The notes: generated by a model not told the origin, from the sequence alone. Positions 56,462-64,000 are shown, counted from the stretch's first letter. The stretch is 64,000 nucleotides of DNA from Mogibacterium sp. (GCA_017403955.1 JAFRDH010000016.1:1-64000), one strand, 5' to 3'. Numbers and translations: made by a program.

Positions 56462-58308
56462 TCAAAGTCCTCGACAAATTCATAGCTGACAAAATAGCTG
56501 CGGGCGAAGTTATCGAACGTCCTGTTTCTGCGGTCAAAGAGCTCGTAGAGAATTCCATAGATGCCGGTGCCCGCTCGATCATCGTTGAAATAAGGGGAGG
56601 CGGCAAATCATATATACGCGTTACTGATGACGGCTCGGGGATCCCGGCCGCAGAAGCGGAAACAGCTTTTCTCAGGCATGCGACCAGCAAGATCTCCGGT
56701 ATTACAGATCTTGACAATATCACTTCCCTCGGATTCAGAGGCGAAGCTCTTGCAAGCATAGCAGCTGTTTCCAAGCTGACAATGGTCACCAGGACCGCAG
56801 AAACGCCTGCCGGTGTCAGACTCATGCTCCATGGCGGAAGGGTCATTTCCAATGAGACAGCAGGCGCAAACACAGGAACAACGATCGTTATCGAAGATAT
56901 CTTCTATAACACACCTGCAAGGCGCAAATTCATGGGTTCTGATGCAAGAGAAGGCTCAGCCATCATCGAGCTTATTGAGCAATACGCCATCTGTTATTCA
57001 GAGATCCGTTTCATGATGATCCGTAACGGAGAGACCATTTTCAGCACATCCGGAAACGGCGATACTTTGGCTGCGATTACGAAAATATATCCTGACCCGG
57101 ATCATGCACATCTCATTCCTGTCACAGGTGATCATGTCCATGGTTATATATCAGATCCGGGAACAACAAGGAACACCAGAAAAGGGCAGCTGTTCTTCGT
57201 GAACGGAAGGCTTGTTTCAAGTCAGGTCATCGAGAAAGGCCTCGAAAAAGGCTACGGAGGCAGGATCTTCTCAGGATTCCCGATCGCAGTCCTCTTCATA
57301 GAGGCATCTCCTATAGATATAGATGTCAATATCCATCCCGGCAAAAGAGAGATCAAATTCCTCAAGGCAGATGAGATAATAAATGATATCAGCGCAGCTG
57401 TAGAAGCAGCCATGAAGATGCAGGAAGCAGTTCCTGCAGGTATCAAAGAAGGGCACAAGCCACTTACTTCATCAGACCTTGCGGAAGATGTTTCGTACAT
57501 CTCCGAAAGAACTTTGGCCGAGTCGTCCGGAAGAGAAGAACCGGTTCAGAAGCCGGTTTCTCAGGCGGTTTATACACCGCAGGCAGAAAGCTTCTCCGGT
57601 GAACAATCATCTGTCAGGGAATACCTGATGAACCTTTCAAGAGATGATGACAGAGCACATCAGACTGCTCAGACAGATCTTCCATCCGGAACCAGGCCTG
57701 TTCATCAAGAAGTTCCTTCAAGACCGAGACCGTTTGAGTTCGATGATCTGATGTATGCCGGATATATTTTCAATACATATATACTCATGCAGACCGCGGA
57801 TGCTGTATATATGTTCGACCAGCATGCCGCACATGAAAGGGTATACTACGAAAAATTCGTAAACGCGTATTCATCTTCCGAACAATTACCACAGCCTGTT
57901 CTCACACCTGTCACAATTAACGTCAGCGCTGATGTATACTATACAGGAAGGGAGATGCTGGAGCCTCTTCATCGTATGGGCTTCGACATAAGTGATTTCG
58001 GCGCGGGCAGTTTTATCATCAGAGGTGTTCCGTCTTATGTCACTCAGGCTGAAGCAGTAGATTTCGTGCGTTCGTATCTTGAGGGTGCAGATGATACTGA
58101 CGCGAAGAACAGCAAAGTCATCGACAAGCTGATCATGAAATCATGCAAATCCGCAATAAAAGGCGGAGAGAAATTATCAGAATTAGAAATCAGGAAACTT
58201 ATAAACGAACTTGCAATGTGTGATAATCCTTATGCATGTCCTCACGGACGTCCGACTTTTATCAGACTGACCAAGTATGATATCGAAAGATCATTCAGGA
58301 GAAAATGA
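56458..58308 (+). CDS. mutL: DNA mismatch repair protein MutL (endonuclease type)
   Basis: It couples MutS to strand nicking. The 616 residues have the GHKL ATPase start IAAGEVIERPVSAVKELVENSIDAGA, DDGSGIP and GFRGEALASI, and a C-terminal nuclease domain with DQHAAHERVYYEK (the DQHA(x)2E(x)4E motif of MutH-less bacteria) and CPHGRP near the end. A Pro/Ser/Gln-rich linker separates the halves (about 340-430). The ATG overlaps the mutS stop by 4 bases, and the end overlaps the first miaA ATG. Confidence 0.97.
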   Translation: MIKVLDKFIADKIAAGEVIERPVSAVKELVENSIDAGARSIIVEIRGGGKSYIRVTDDGSGIPAAEAETAFLRHATSKISGITDLDNITSLGFRGEALASIAAVSKLTMVTRTAETPAGVRLMLHGGRVISNETAGANTGTTIVIEDIFYNTPARRKFMGSDAREGSAIIELIEQYAICYSEIRFMMIRNGETIFSTSGNGDTLAAITKIYPDPDHAHLIPVTGDHVHGYISDPGTTRNTRKGQLFFVNGRLVSSQVIEKGLEKGYGGRIFSGFPIAVLFIEASPIDIDVNIHPGKREIKFLKADEIINDISAAVEAAMKMQEAVPAGIKEGHKPLTSSDLAEDVSYISERTLAESSGREEPVQKPVSQAVYTPQAESFSGEQSSVREYLMNLSRDDDRAHQTAQTDLPSGTRPVHQEVPSRPRPFEFDDLMYAGYIFNTYILMQTADAVYMFDQHAAHERVYYEKFVNAYSSSEQLPQPVLTPVTINVSADVYYTGREMLEPLHRMGFDISDFGAGSFIIRGVPSYVTQAEAVDFVRSYLEGADDTDAKNSKVIDKLIMKSCKSAIKGGEKLSELEIRKLINELAMCDNPYACPHGRPTFIRLTKYDIERSFRRK

Positions 58309-58310
58309 CC

Positions 58311-59255
58311 ATGGAGAAAAAAACTGTTTATATTATTTCCGGGCCGACAGCTGTAGGCAAAAGCCTTATCGCATTTTATCTGGCCAAAAGAATAAACGGC
58401 GAAATAATCAACTGCGACTCTGTCCAGTTGTATAAATATATGGATATAGGAAGCGCAAAGCCTTCGGATCATGAGATGTCCGTCGTGAAACACCATCTCT
58501 ATTCGATCGTAGAGCCTGACTATAACATGACAGTAGCGACTTATCAGAAGCTGGCAAATGCTGTTATCGAGAACGTTATTTCCCGAGGCAAGACTCCTAT
58601 AGTCTGCGGCGGTACCGGACTTTATCTCAACTCGATCCTTTACGATATGAGTTTTGCCGGCAGCAAAGGCGATGCGGCAAGGAGAGAAGAACTCGAGCGT
58701 ATGGCAGAGCAGAACGGCAGCGATTATATGTATCAGTACCTTAACGCGCTCGACCCTGAATCAGCATCGAGGATCCATCCTAACAACACACGAAAGATCA
58801 TCAGAGCTATTGAGGCTTATGAGCTCGGTCACGGGATCAAGGACCTGTCAGAATGTCCTCTCAATCCTAAATATGACTTCAAATTCTTCGTTCTCACAAT
58901 GGAGAGAAGCTGGCTCTACGACCGTATCAATAAGCGCGTAGACAAGCTTATCAATGACGGTCTTGTGGACGAAGTCAGCGGACTTCTCCAGCGCGGATAC
59001 GATCTGTCACTGCCTTCAATGAAAGGCATCGGATACAAGGAGCTCATAGGATATCTCAAGGGCCATTATGATCTTTATGATGCAATAGATGAGATCAAGA
59101 AGAATACCAGACATTACGCAAAACGCCAGCTGACATGGCTGAAGCGTTATGATTTTGCTAACTGGATCGAGATCACAAGAGGCGAGACAGTAGGTGCTAT
59201 AGTCGACCGTATCCTCAGCTATGACAACGAAGGCAGAACGATTTTCGAAATATAG
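58311..59255 (+). CDS. miaA: tRNA dimethylallyltransferase
   Basis: It adds dimethylallyl to N6 of A37 in tRNAs that read U-starting codons, drawing on the isoprenoid pathway served by ispA and dxs above. The 314 residues have the P-loop SGPTAVGKS (about 10-18), the DSVQLYKYMDIGSAKPS block and VCGGTGLYLNSIL. ATG 58311 has AGGAG nine bases upstream; an earlier ATG at 58305 overlaps the mutL stop at poor spacing. The mutSL-miaA order is the conserved Firmicutes one; hfq, often next, is not seen. Confidence 0.95.
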   Translation: MEKKTVYIISGPTAVGKSLIAFYLAKRINGEIINCDSVQLYKYMDIGSAKPSDHEMSVVKHHLYSIVEPDYNMTVATYQKLANAVIENVISRGKTPIVCGGTGLYLNSILYDMSFAGSKGDAARREELERMAEQNGSDYMYQYLNALDPESASRIHPNNTRKIIRAIEAYELGHGIKDLSECPLNPKYDFKFFVLTMERSWLYDRINKRVDKLINDGLVDEVSGLLQRGYDLSLPSMKGIGYKELIGYLKGHYDLYDAIDEIKKNTRHYAKRQLTWLKRYDFANWIEITRGETVGAIVDRILSYDNEGRTIFEI

Positions 59256-59258
59256 CTA

Positions 59259-60404
59259 ATGGCAAGGACCAAAGTCAGCAAAACCGAATACCGGACCCAC
59301 AATAAAAGCGACAAACCGGACAATATCGTCAAGAAGGAAAATGATATATTCCTTCAGTGTGAAGAGATACAGTCTGAGATGCCTGCTTTTTTGCGTCCCT
59401 TTTTCTCATATCTGAAGGGCAATGTCCTGCCGATGACAAGACTCGCTTATCTTCATGATATCAGGTTTTTTCTGAAATATCTGATAGAGCAGACTGACCT
59501 CACGAAAGCGGAATCACCCCGCAATATCACAGCTGAGGAGCTTAATAACATCGTTGCCGCGGACATTAACCTCTTCATCGATTATTGCCGCAGATACATG
59601 GTCGATGACGGCGATTCGATGACTATATACGAGAACGGCAACAAGACATTGGCCCGCAAGAAATCTTCACTTTCTGTTTTCTTCAAACAGCTGTACCGTG
59701 ACGGTCTGATCGAGAAAAACATCACCGATGGCTTCGATCCCATCAGAGTTTCTAAACCGAGCGAGAGGGAGATCAAAGCATTGCAGGACGATGAAGTCAT
59801 GATCATGCTCGATGCCGTGACCAACGGAACGGGGCTTACCGAGCACGAAAGGAGTTACTGGGAAAAGACAAAACTGCGCGACAAAGCGATCCTGGTCATT
59901 TTCGTCACATACGGTCTTCGTCTCAGTGAACTGCAGCAGCTCAATGTCTCTTCTTTCAATTTCTCAAGAGGGGAGTTCAAGATCTACCGCAAGCGGGGCA
60001 AAGAGTCAATAATGCCTCTTAACCGCTCTGTAGTCATGGTTTTGACTGATTACCTCACAACAGAAAGAAAAACCATCACAGCTCAAAATACGGCCGATGA
60101 GGACGCTTTGTTCCTGTCACTTCAGGGCAAGCGTATGACGGAACGGGCTATCAGGCAGCTGGTCAAGAAATATACATCCATAGCTCTGGGCACCTCGCGT
60201 GATTCAGGCTACAGTCCTCATAAACTAAGGGCTACCGCCGCTACTTCTCTTATTGGACGCGGCAACTCAATATATGATGTTCAGGCTCTTCTTGATCACG
60301 AACAGGTGACTACTACACAGCTTTATGCAAGGCATAAAATGAACACCAAGCGTGATCTTGTAAACGATATGGAATGGGAGCTTGAAAGAAAGGACGACGA
60401 ATAG
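59259..60404 (+). CDS. Tyrosine recombinase (XerC/XerD family)
   Basis: It is a site-specific recombinase with all catalytic residues visible: Arg221 (YGLRLSEL), Lys about 245 (KRGKES), His321 and Arg324 (SPHKLRATAATS), His347 and the nucleophile Tyr356 (TTTQLYARH). The 381 residues are longer than XerC/XerD (about 300) by an N-terminal charged tail of about 40. The SAM-like core-binding domain follows (about 45-150). Its place in the mutSL-miaA run suggests a housekeeping dimer-resolution role more than an integrase, but no dif-like site was found. There is no clear ribosome site. Confidence 0.9.
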   Translation: MARTKVSKTEYRTHNKSDKPDNIVKKENDIFLQCEEIQSEMPAFLRPFFSYLKGNVLPMTRLAYLHDIRFFLKYLIEQTDLTKAESPRNITAEELNNIVAADINLFIDYCRRYMVDDGDSMTIYENGNKTLARKKSSLSVFFKQLYRDGLIEKNITDGFDPIRVSKPSEREIKALQDDEVMIMLDAVTNGTGLTEHERSYWEKTKLRDKAILVIFVTYGLRLSELQQLNVSSFNFSRGEFKIYRKRGKESIMPLNRSVVMVLTDYLTTERKTITAQNTADEDALFLSLQGKRMTERAIRQLVKKYTSIALGTSRDSGYSPHKLRATAATSLIGRGNSIYDVQALLDHEQVTTTQLYARHKMNTKRDLVNDMEWELERKDDE

Positions 60405-61708
60405 TGTCAGTTAAATACGATGAATATCTTATAAATGAATTCCACATCGATCCTAAAGTGGTCGATGTTGTTAATGAAGCAGAAGAACTTCTCAAAGAAA
60501 GATTCGAAGAGATCGATGATATCTGCTCGATCTGCCAGATGAAAGTGCTTCGCGCTTTCCAGGAAAACCACATCAATGCTACTCACTTCGACTGGAATAC
60601 GGGTTACGGATATGACGATCCCGGAAGAGCTGCTGTCGAGAGGGTCTATGCAACTGTTTTCAATACAGAAGCAGCTCTTGTAAGGCCTAATATCGTCAAC
60701 GGTACTCATGCTATCGCTGCGACTCTCTTCGGAATACTGAAACCCGGCGATGAGCTCCTCGAAGCGACCGGATCTCCGTATGACACGCTCGAAACTGTCA
60801 TCGGGAAATACAGTAAAGAGTTCAATGGGACGATAATAGATTATGGTATACTTTACAATGAAATCCCTCTGAATGACGATCTTGATGTCGATCTTGACGC
60901 GATCAGGGCTGCTATCACTGACAAAACCAGAGTCGTAGCAATGCAGCGTTCCACAGGATACGACTGGAGGCCTGCGATCTCCCTGAAGAGCATCAAAGCA
61001 GTCACTGAAATGGTCCACAGTATCGATCCGTCGATCATTGTGATGCTCGATAATTGCTACGGAGAGTTCGTTGATACGATCGAGCCTACTGATTTCGGTG
61101 TCGATGTCATGGCAGGTTCACTTATCAAGAATCCCGGAGGCGGTCTGGCGCTTTCAGGCGGCTATATCGTCGGCAGGGAGGATCTTATCGAGAAGATCTC
61201 ATACCGACTCACTTGCCCGGGAATCGGAGCGGAATGCGGTCTTACATTCGGTCAGAACAGGCATGTCCTTCAGGGCCTTTTCCTGGCTCCTAAGGTTGTC
61301 AATGCCGCTGTCAAAGGAGCTATGCTTGCCGGTGTCATTTATGACAAAATGGGTTTTGAGGTCATGCCTCCTGCAATGGCTCAGAGGAGCGATATCATCC
61401 AGGCCGTCAAATTCCTCGATCCTGACAGGACTGTCGCTTTCTGCGAGGCTATCCAGGCTGCTGCTCCGATCGATTCCTATGTATCACCGGTCCCATGGGA
61501 TATGCCGGGTTATCAGGATCAGGTAGTCATGGCAGCAGGAGCTTTCGTACAAGGTTCTTCGATAGAACTGAGTGCTGATGCTCCGCTGAGAGAGCCTTAT
61601 ATCGCTTATTTCCAGGGCGGCCTCACTTATGAGCATTCAAGATTCGGAGTCATCAAGAGTGTTGACACTCTTTACCGCAAAGGATATCTGCCTGACGGCG
61701 CTCTATGA
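60404..61708 (+). CDS. Methionine gamma-lyase-like (YnbB / aluminium-resistance) PLP protein
   Basis: It is a PLP-dependent protein of the YnbB-type Cys/Met metabolism family, listed historically as aluminium-resistance protein. The 434 residues keep NGTHAIAATLFGILKPGDELL, VAMQRSTGYDWRPAIS and the cofactor-lysine stretch GSLIKNPGGGLALSGGYIVG. The reaction has not been settled for most members. The GTG start overlaps the previous stop by one base; GAAAGGA precedes it. The miaA-ynbB proximity is conserved in Bacilli and Clostridia. Confidence 0.88.
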   Translation: MSVKYDEYLINEFHIDPKVVDVVNEAEELLKERFEEIDDICSICQMKVLRAFQENHINATHFDWNTGYGYDDPGRAAVERVYATVFNTEAALVRPNIVNGTHAIAATLFGILKPGDELLEATGSPYDTLETVIGKYSKEFNGTIIDYGILYNEIPLNDDLDVDLDAIRAAITDKTRVVAMQRSTGYDWRPAISLKSIKAVTEMVHSIDPSIIVMLDNCYGEFVDTIEPTDFGVDVMAGSLIKNPGGGLALSGGYIVGREDLIEKISYRLTCPGIGAECGLTFGQNRHVLQGLFLAPKVVNAAVKGAMLAGVIYDKMGFEVMPPAMAQRSDIIQAVKFLDPDRTVAFCEAIQAAAPIDSYVSPVPWDMPGYQDQVVMAAGAFVQGSSIELSADAPLREPYIAYFQGGLTYEHSRFGVIKSVDTLYRKGYLPDGAL

Positions 61709-61724
61709 TTTGAACCTTTAAGAT

Positions 61725-62450
61725 ATGAGTAATGAAAATGATTCGAAGAAAAAGATCATAGCTGTGCTCAAACTGGTATTCCTCATAGCTTTGCTGGCGG
61801 GAATATCGCTCTTCCTTTATCGGAAATTCGGCACCGAGCTCTTCAGTAAAGATTTTGTCTACAAACTGGAAGCCTATCTTGAGCAGCATAAAGCCGGCGC
61901 TGCGTGGACGATCATCGGGATACAGATCGTACAGGTCATCATATGCATCCTGCCTGGACAGCCGGTACAGTTCGCAGCGAGTTATATTTTCGGTATTTTC
62001 CGTGGATTTCTCCTGTCGATCATAGGTGCTGTGATCGGCACGACGATATCGTTCATGCTGGCAAGAGTATTTGGAAGAGACTTTATCGAACTTTTGTTCG
62101 ATAAAGAAAAAGTCGATTATTATCACAAAAAATTAAACTCCGGAAGGGGACTTCTGCTTGTTCTTCTTATATATCTTCTCCCCGGAGTGCCGAAGGATCT
62201 TGTTTCATATATCGCAGGAATATCCGGACTGCACATCAGACCGTTTCTTCTTGTTTCTACGATAGGCCGATCTCCCGGAATGATCGGGAGTCTTCTGCTC
62301 GGATATTTCTTCGGCAAACGCAATTATACAGCGATAGCTGTTCTCGCAATCATAACTGTCGCCATTCTGATAATATTCTTTATGAAGCGAAAAGAGATCA
62401 TCGGAATTCTCGACAAGATCGAAGCAAAAGAAGAACTGAAAACGGAATAG
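61725..62450 (+). CDS. TVP38/TMEM64 family membrane protein
   Basis: This is a 241-residue membrane protein of the DedA-like superfamily. It has hydrophobic segments near 12-31, 60-95, 100-120, 150-180 and 200-225, and the family motif PGQPVQFAASYIFGIFRGFLLS with FMLARVFGRDF. Members may move lipids such as undecaprenyl phosphate or affect membrane integrity; no activity is proved here. The ATG lacks a strong ribosome site. It follows the YnbB-like gene by 16 bases. Confidence 0.88.
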   Translation: MSNENDSKKKIIAVLKLVFLIALLAGISLFLYRKFGTELFSKDFVYKLEAYLEQHKAGAAWTIIGIQIVQVIICILPGQPVQFAASYIFGIFRGFLLSIIGAVIGTTISFMLARVFGRDFIELLFDKEKVDYYHKKLNSGRGLLLVLLIYLLPGVPKDLVSYIAGISGLHIRPFLLVSTIGRSPGMIGSLLLGYFFGKRNYTAIAVLAIITVAILIIFFMKRKEIIGILDKIEAKEELKTE

Positions 62451-62475
62451 ATCATTATAATCGGAGGGCATAACA

Positions 62476-62967
62476 TTGGCTAAGAAGCAAAAGATCGAAA
62501 AGACAAACGCTATGCGTCAGCTCGATTCAGCAGGTATCGAATATGAAATGGCTGAATATGATGTAGATGAAGAAGATCTCTCTGCTGTACATGCAGCACA
62601 GGAGCTCGGTGTATCTGAAGATGAAATATTCAAGACCCTTGTCACCCGCGGTGATAACGGAGCTCTTAACGTCTTTGTTATTCCGTCAGCAGCAAACCTT
62701 GACCTCAAGAAAGCAGCATCCGTTTCAGGAAATAAAAGGATCGAAATGATCCATGTCAAAGAGATATTCGACCTCACAGGTTATATCCGCGGCGGCTGCT
62801 CTCCGATAGGAATGAAAAAACAATATCCTACATTTATAGATGAAACTGCGGTTCTGTTCGAAAAGATCTATTTCTCCGCTGGTAAGAGGGGAGTGCAGAT
62901 CATTCTGGCACCTGATATACTCGCTGAATTTGTCGGTGCAGAATTTGCAGACCTGACCAAAGAATAA
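62476..62967 (+). CDS. ybaK: Cys-tRNA(Pro)/Cys-tRNA(Cys) deacylase (YbaK/EbsC family)
   Basis: It removes cysteine misattached to tRNA-Pro. The 163 residues show the YbaK fold with KTLVTRGDNGALNVFVIPSAANLDLKKAA and the substrate region GGCSPIGMKKQYPTFIDETA. The start is TTG 62476 with CGGAGG upstream. It is the last gene of the mutS operon, followed by a strong terminator. Confidence 0.92.
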   Translation: MAKKQKIEKTNAMRQLDSAGIEYEMAEYDVDEEDLSAVHAAQELGVSEDEIFKTLVTRGDNGALNVFVIPSAANLDLKKAASVSGNKRIEMIHVKEIFDLTGYIRGGCSPIGMKKQYPTFIDETAVLFEKIYFSAGKRGVQIILAPDILAEFVGAEFADLTKE

Positions 62968-63006
62968 AACGATTATTCAGAACCTGTTACAACAGAAATC
63001 AGCATG

Positions 63007-63048
63007 CAGCGCTTGATCCGGAAGAGGAAAAGCGCTGTTTTTATTTTT
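63007..63048 (+). terminator. Rho-independent terminator after ybaK
   Basis: CAGCGCTT (63007-63014) and AAGCGCTG (63030-63037) make an 8-bp stem with a 15-base loop. TTTTTATTTTT follows. Confidence 0.9.
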
Positions 63049-63049
63049 C

Positions 63050-63061
63050 GAACTTTTGTTT
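63050..63061. promoter_or_regulatory. Candidate distal LexA box
   Basis: GAACTTTTGTTT fits GAAC-N4-GTTY and is flanked by C and G. It lies 33 bases upstream of the better box at 63083 and within the downstream edge of the terminator T-tract. Confidence 0.4.
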
Positions 63062-63070
63062 GTTTTTCTC

Positions 63071-63099
63071 TTGACATCATTCGAACAAATGTTTATAAT
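63071..63099 (+). promoter_or_regulatory. Consensus sigma-A promoter of the yneA-like gene
   Basis: TTGACA (63071-63076) and TATAAT (63094-63099) are exact and 17 bases apart. The LexA box at 63083 sits in the spacer and overlaps the -10. Confidence 0.92.
63083..63094. promoter_or_regulatory. LexA (DinR) box in the promoter spacer
   Basis: CGAACAAATGTTTA contains GAAC-N4-GTTT, matching the Gram-positive LexA box. Bound LexA would cover the -10 element. Confidence 0.8.
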
Positions 63100-63106
63100 C
63101 ACTTTA

Positions 63107-63118
63107 GAACAAATGTTC
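63107..63118. promoter_or_regulatory. LexA (DinR) box at the transcription start
   Basis: GAACAAATGTTC is a perfect GAAC-N4-GTTC palindrome, 24 bases after the preceding box, at about +1 to +12 of the promoter. Confidence 0.85.
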
Positions 63119-63216
63119 ACATGATTTTTTCCGGTATCTGGTGGTGCCGGCAACAGATATACGAGCTGATTCGCCGATAGGTGAGCAGTACAGAATGAAT
63201 ATCAAGAGGTGACAAG

Positions 63217-63519
63217 ATGAAACATTACAAGATCAAGATCGTGAACCCGGTAAGGTTCTTCATATTCATACTTATAACAGTATTTTTCATTACATTTGCA
63301 GGATTCAGTCTCCTCAGCGCAGGTCAGGCTGAGGCTTCTGCACCGGTCAGATACGCCAAGGTCGTTATCCAGGAGAATGATACTCTCTGGAATATCGCAA
63401 GTTCATACAATCCTGAGCGATCAGATATTCGTGAGCTTGTCCATGAGATCTATGATTTCAATAACATAGATGCCAACAATCTCCAGCCGGGCGATATCGT
63501 ATATGTACCGGTTTACTGA
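63217..63519 (+). CDS. yneA: YneA-like LysM cell-division suppressor (SOS)
   Basis: It is a 100-residue protein with a short basic N-terminus, one transmembrane or signal segment (about 10-34) and a LysM peptidoglycan-binding domain (about 46-99: VVIQENDTLWNIA ... LQPGDIVYVPVY). Size, architecture and SOS-type promoter match B. subtilis YneA, which stops division after DNA damage. LysM proteins without a clear role also exist, so the identity rests on size and the LexA boxes. AGAGGTG precedes the ATG. No lexA gene is in this window, although it often lies beside yneA. Confidence 0.82.
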   Translation: MKHYKIKIVNPVRFFIFILITVFFITFAGFSLLSAGQAEASAPVRYAKVVIQENDTLWNIASSYNPERSDIRELVHEIYDFNNIDANNLQPGDIVYVPVY

Positions 63520-63578
63520 TCAGCTAGCTTATATATGCCTCCGCGGTATGTATTTCTAGAATAGTGTGTTTTATTTGG

Positions 63579-63626
63579 GATCCGAGTCATGACTGCAAAC
63601 TGCATCCCGGCAGTCAGGCTCGGATC
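63579..63626 (+). terminator. Strong imperfect hairpin after the yneA-like gene
   Basis: GATCCGAG (63579-63586) with CTCGGATC (63619-63626), and TGACTGC (63590-63596) with GCAGTCA (63610-63616), form a long stem with a small internal loop and a 13-base loop. The tail TTCAATT is not a proper T-run, so this may be a terminator or another structured RNA. Confidence 0.45.
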
Positions 63627-63661
63627 TTCAATTGCATAGAAATCGAATCAATAATACATAG

Positions 63662-63823
63662 ATGATGAATCACACAGATAATACGGATGTAACGAATAAT
63701 GCGGATGTAACGAATAATGCGAATGTTGCGACCAAAGCGAATGCTGCGAATAGTGTGAATGTAGCAAATAATGCGAATAATGCGAATGTTGCAAATAGCA
63801 CTGTAAAAAACAGCTCAGAATAG
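63662..63823 (+). CDS. Candidate 53-aa Asn/Ala hexapeptide-repeat ORF
   Basis: A 53-residue frame begins at ATG 63662 (or 63665) and ends at TAG. It consists mostly of hexapeptide repeats of (D/N)V(T/A)NNA type. No ribosome site of normal quality precedes it, and the opposite strand is also open over the same stretch, so translation is uncertain and either strand could be used. No known family is recognised. It lies between the yneA-like gene and a LexA box. Confidence 0.3.
   Translation: MMNHTDNTDVTNNADVTNNANVATKANAANSVNVANNANNANVANSTVKNSSE
63686..63795. repeat. 18-bp tandem repeat
   Basis: The unit GATGTAACGAATAATGCG occurs twice exactly (63686-63703, 63704-63721) and is followed by degenerate copies such as AATGTTGCGACCAAAGCG and AATGTAGCAAATAATGCG. 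The period equals six codons, and some copies are shortened to 9 bases. Confidence 0.8.
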
Positions 63824-63901
63824 GCTTGTTGTCATGAAAATGCATGTTTTTCCACAAATTAAGTCCATCTAAGGGCTGAAATACTGAAAATAATCAAATC
63901 C

Positions 63902-63913
63902 GAACAATTGTTT
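63902..63913. promoter_or_regulatory. Candidate LexA box near the right edge
   Basis: CGAACAATTGTTTG contains GAAC-N4-GTTT. No promoter is obvious nearby; it may serve a gene beyond the window. Confidence 0.5.
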
Positions 63914-63942
63914 GTCATGAAAATGGGCAGGATTTCATGACA
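63913..63942. repeat. Inverted repeat TGTCATGAAA
   Basis: TGTCATGAAA (63913-63922) and TTTCATGACA (63933-63942) are perfect 10-bp inverted arms 10 bases apart, with a third direct copy at 63830-63839. The left arm shares its first base with the LexA box at 63902-63913. Confidence 0.75.
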
Positions 63943-64000
63943 GATCGCAGCTATGCAAACGTTCATTACAGTAAATCCTATGATACAAGCCTAATTGAAG

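Larger units (their letters stand above)
63824..64000. other. AT-rich intergenic region at window end
   Basis: No gene is visible in these 177 bases. They hold the single TGTCATGAAA copy at 63830, the LexA-like box and the inverted repeat, so they look regulatory for a gene to the right. Confidence 0.5.

Noticed and set aside
63648..63857. Minus-strand 69-codon frame with HSHYS repeats
   Set aside because: It is the antisense reading of the same 18-bp repeat. I keep the plus-strand frame as the candidate, with low confidence, because it closes neatly around the repeat, but cannot exclude either.
1..64000. CRISPR arrays, insertion sequences, prophage or rRNA genes
   Set aside because: No regularly spaced direct repeats, transposase-like proteins with terminal repeats, phage structural genes or rRNA segments are visible.

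Overview
The window reads as chromosomal core DNA from a Gram-positive, low- to mid-GC member of the Clostridia (Eubacteriales). The support is a fused SecDF, RNase J, YlbF and Asp23 family proteins, a bifunctional Rel, oxygen-independent HemZ, a 2-hydroxyacyl-CoA dehydratase activase, Bacillus-type LexA boxes and strong AGGAGG-like ribosome sites. Genus cannot be fixed from sequence alone. There are no insertion sequences, phage modules or CRISPR arrays. Nearly every base is in tightly packed plus-strand operons; only pepF-nadK-rluA (3.4-7.0 kb) runs on the minus strand.

Layout. 0.16-3.4 kb: pheT and a DUF975 membrane protein, ending at a bidirectional terminator shared with rluA. 3.4-7.0 kb: minus-strand pepF, nadK and rluA. 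7.1-13.5 kb: an unrecognised 172-residue protein, dgt, dnaG, rpoD (sigma-A), trmK and a YkvI-like carrier, so the replication and transcription initiation (macromolecular synthesis) operon. 13.6-13.9 kb: RNase P RNA, followed by a 1438-residue activase/dehydratase fusion. 18.4-24.3 kb: yebC, a probable 6S RNA, a P1/DmpA peptidase with a large acidic insert, polA and coaE. 24.4-27.5 kb: two tRNA-Leu genes under a consensus promoter, yajC and secDF. 27.5-40.9 kb: rel, an MBL hydrolase, hemZ, hisS, aspS, nadD, yqeK, rsfS, leuS, rnj and ylbF. 41-52.4 kb: efp, a divergent mltG, trmR, trhP, a CorC-like protein, asp23, nusB, a TsaD-like gene, xseA, xseB, ispA, dxs and tlyA. 52.5-63 kb: an aminotransferase, then mutS, mutL, miaA, a Xer-type recombinase, a methionine gamma-lyase-like gene, a TVP38 protein and ybaK. 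63-64 kb: a yneA-like SOS division inhibitor gene with LexA boxes in its promoter, then a repeat-rich accessory stretch.

How it works together. The operons couple translation (four aminoacyl-tRNA synthetases, EF-P, tRNA and rRNA modification, RsfS), DNA replication and repair (DnaG, PolA, MutSL, ExoVII, Xer), isoprenoid supply (IspA, Dxs) and stress control (Rel, 6S RNA, SOS). Several genes start with TTG or GTG, and many overlap by 1-17 bases, which suggests translational coupling.

Most worth a second look are the MltG homologue lacking its catalytic glutamate, the P1 peptidase carrying about 195 acidic, Pro/Glu/Val-rich residues just before its self-cleavage site, and the SOS/LexA region with an 18-bp coding repeat and a TGTCATGAAA inverted repeat at the right edge. 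Most of the window is otherwise ordinary housekeeping sequence.
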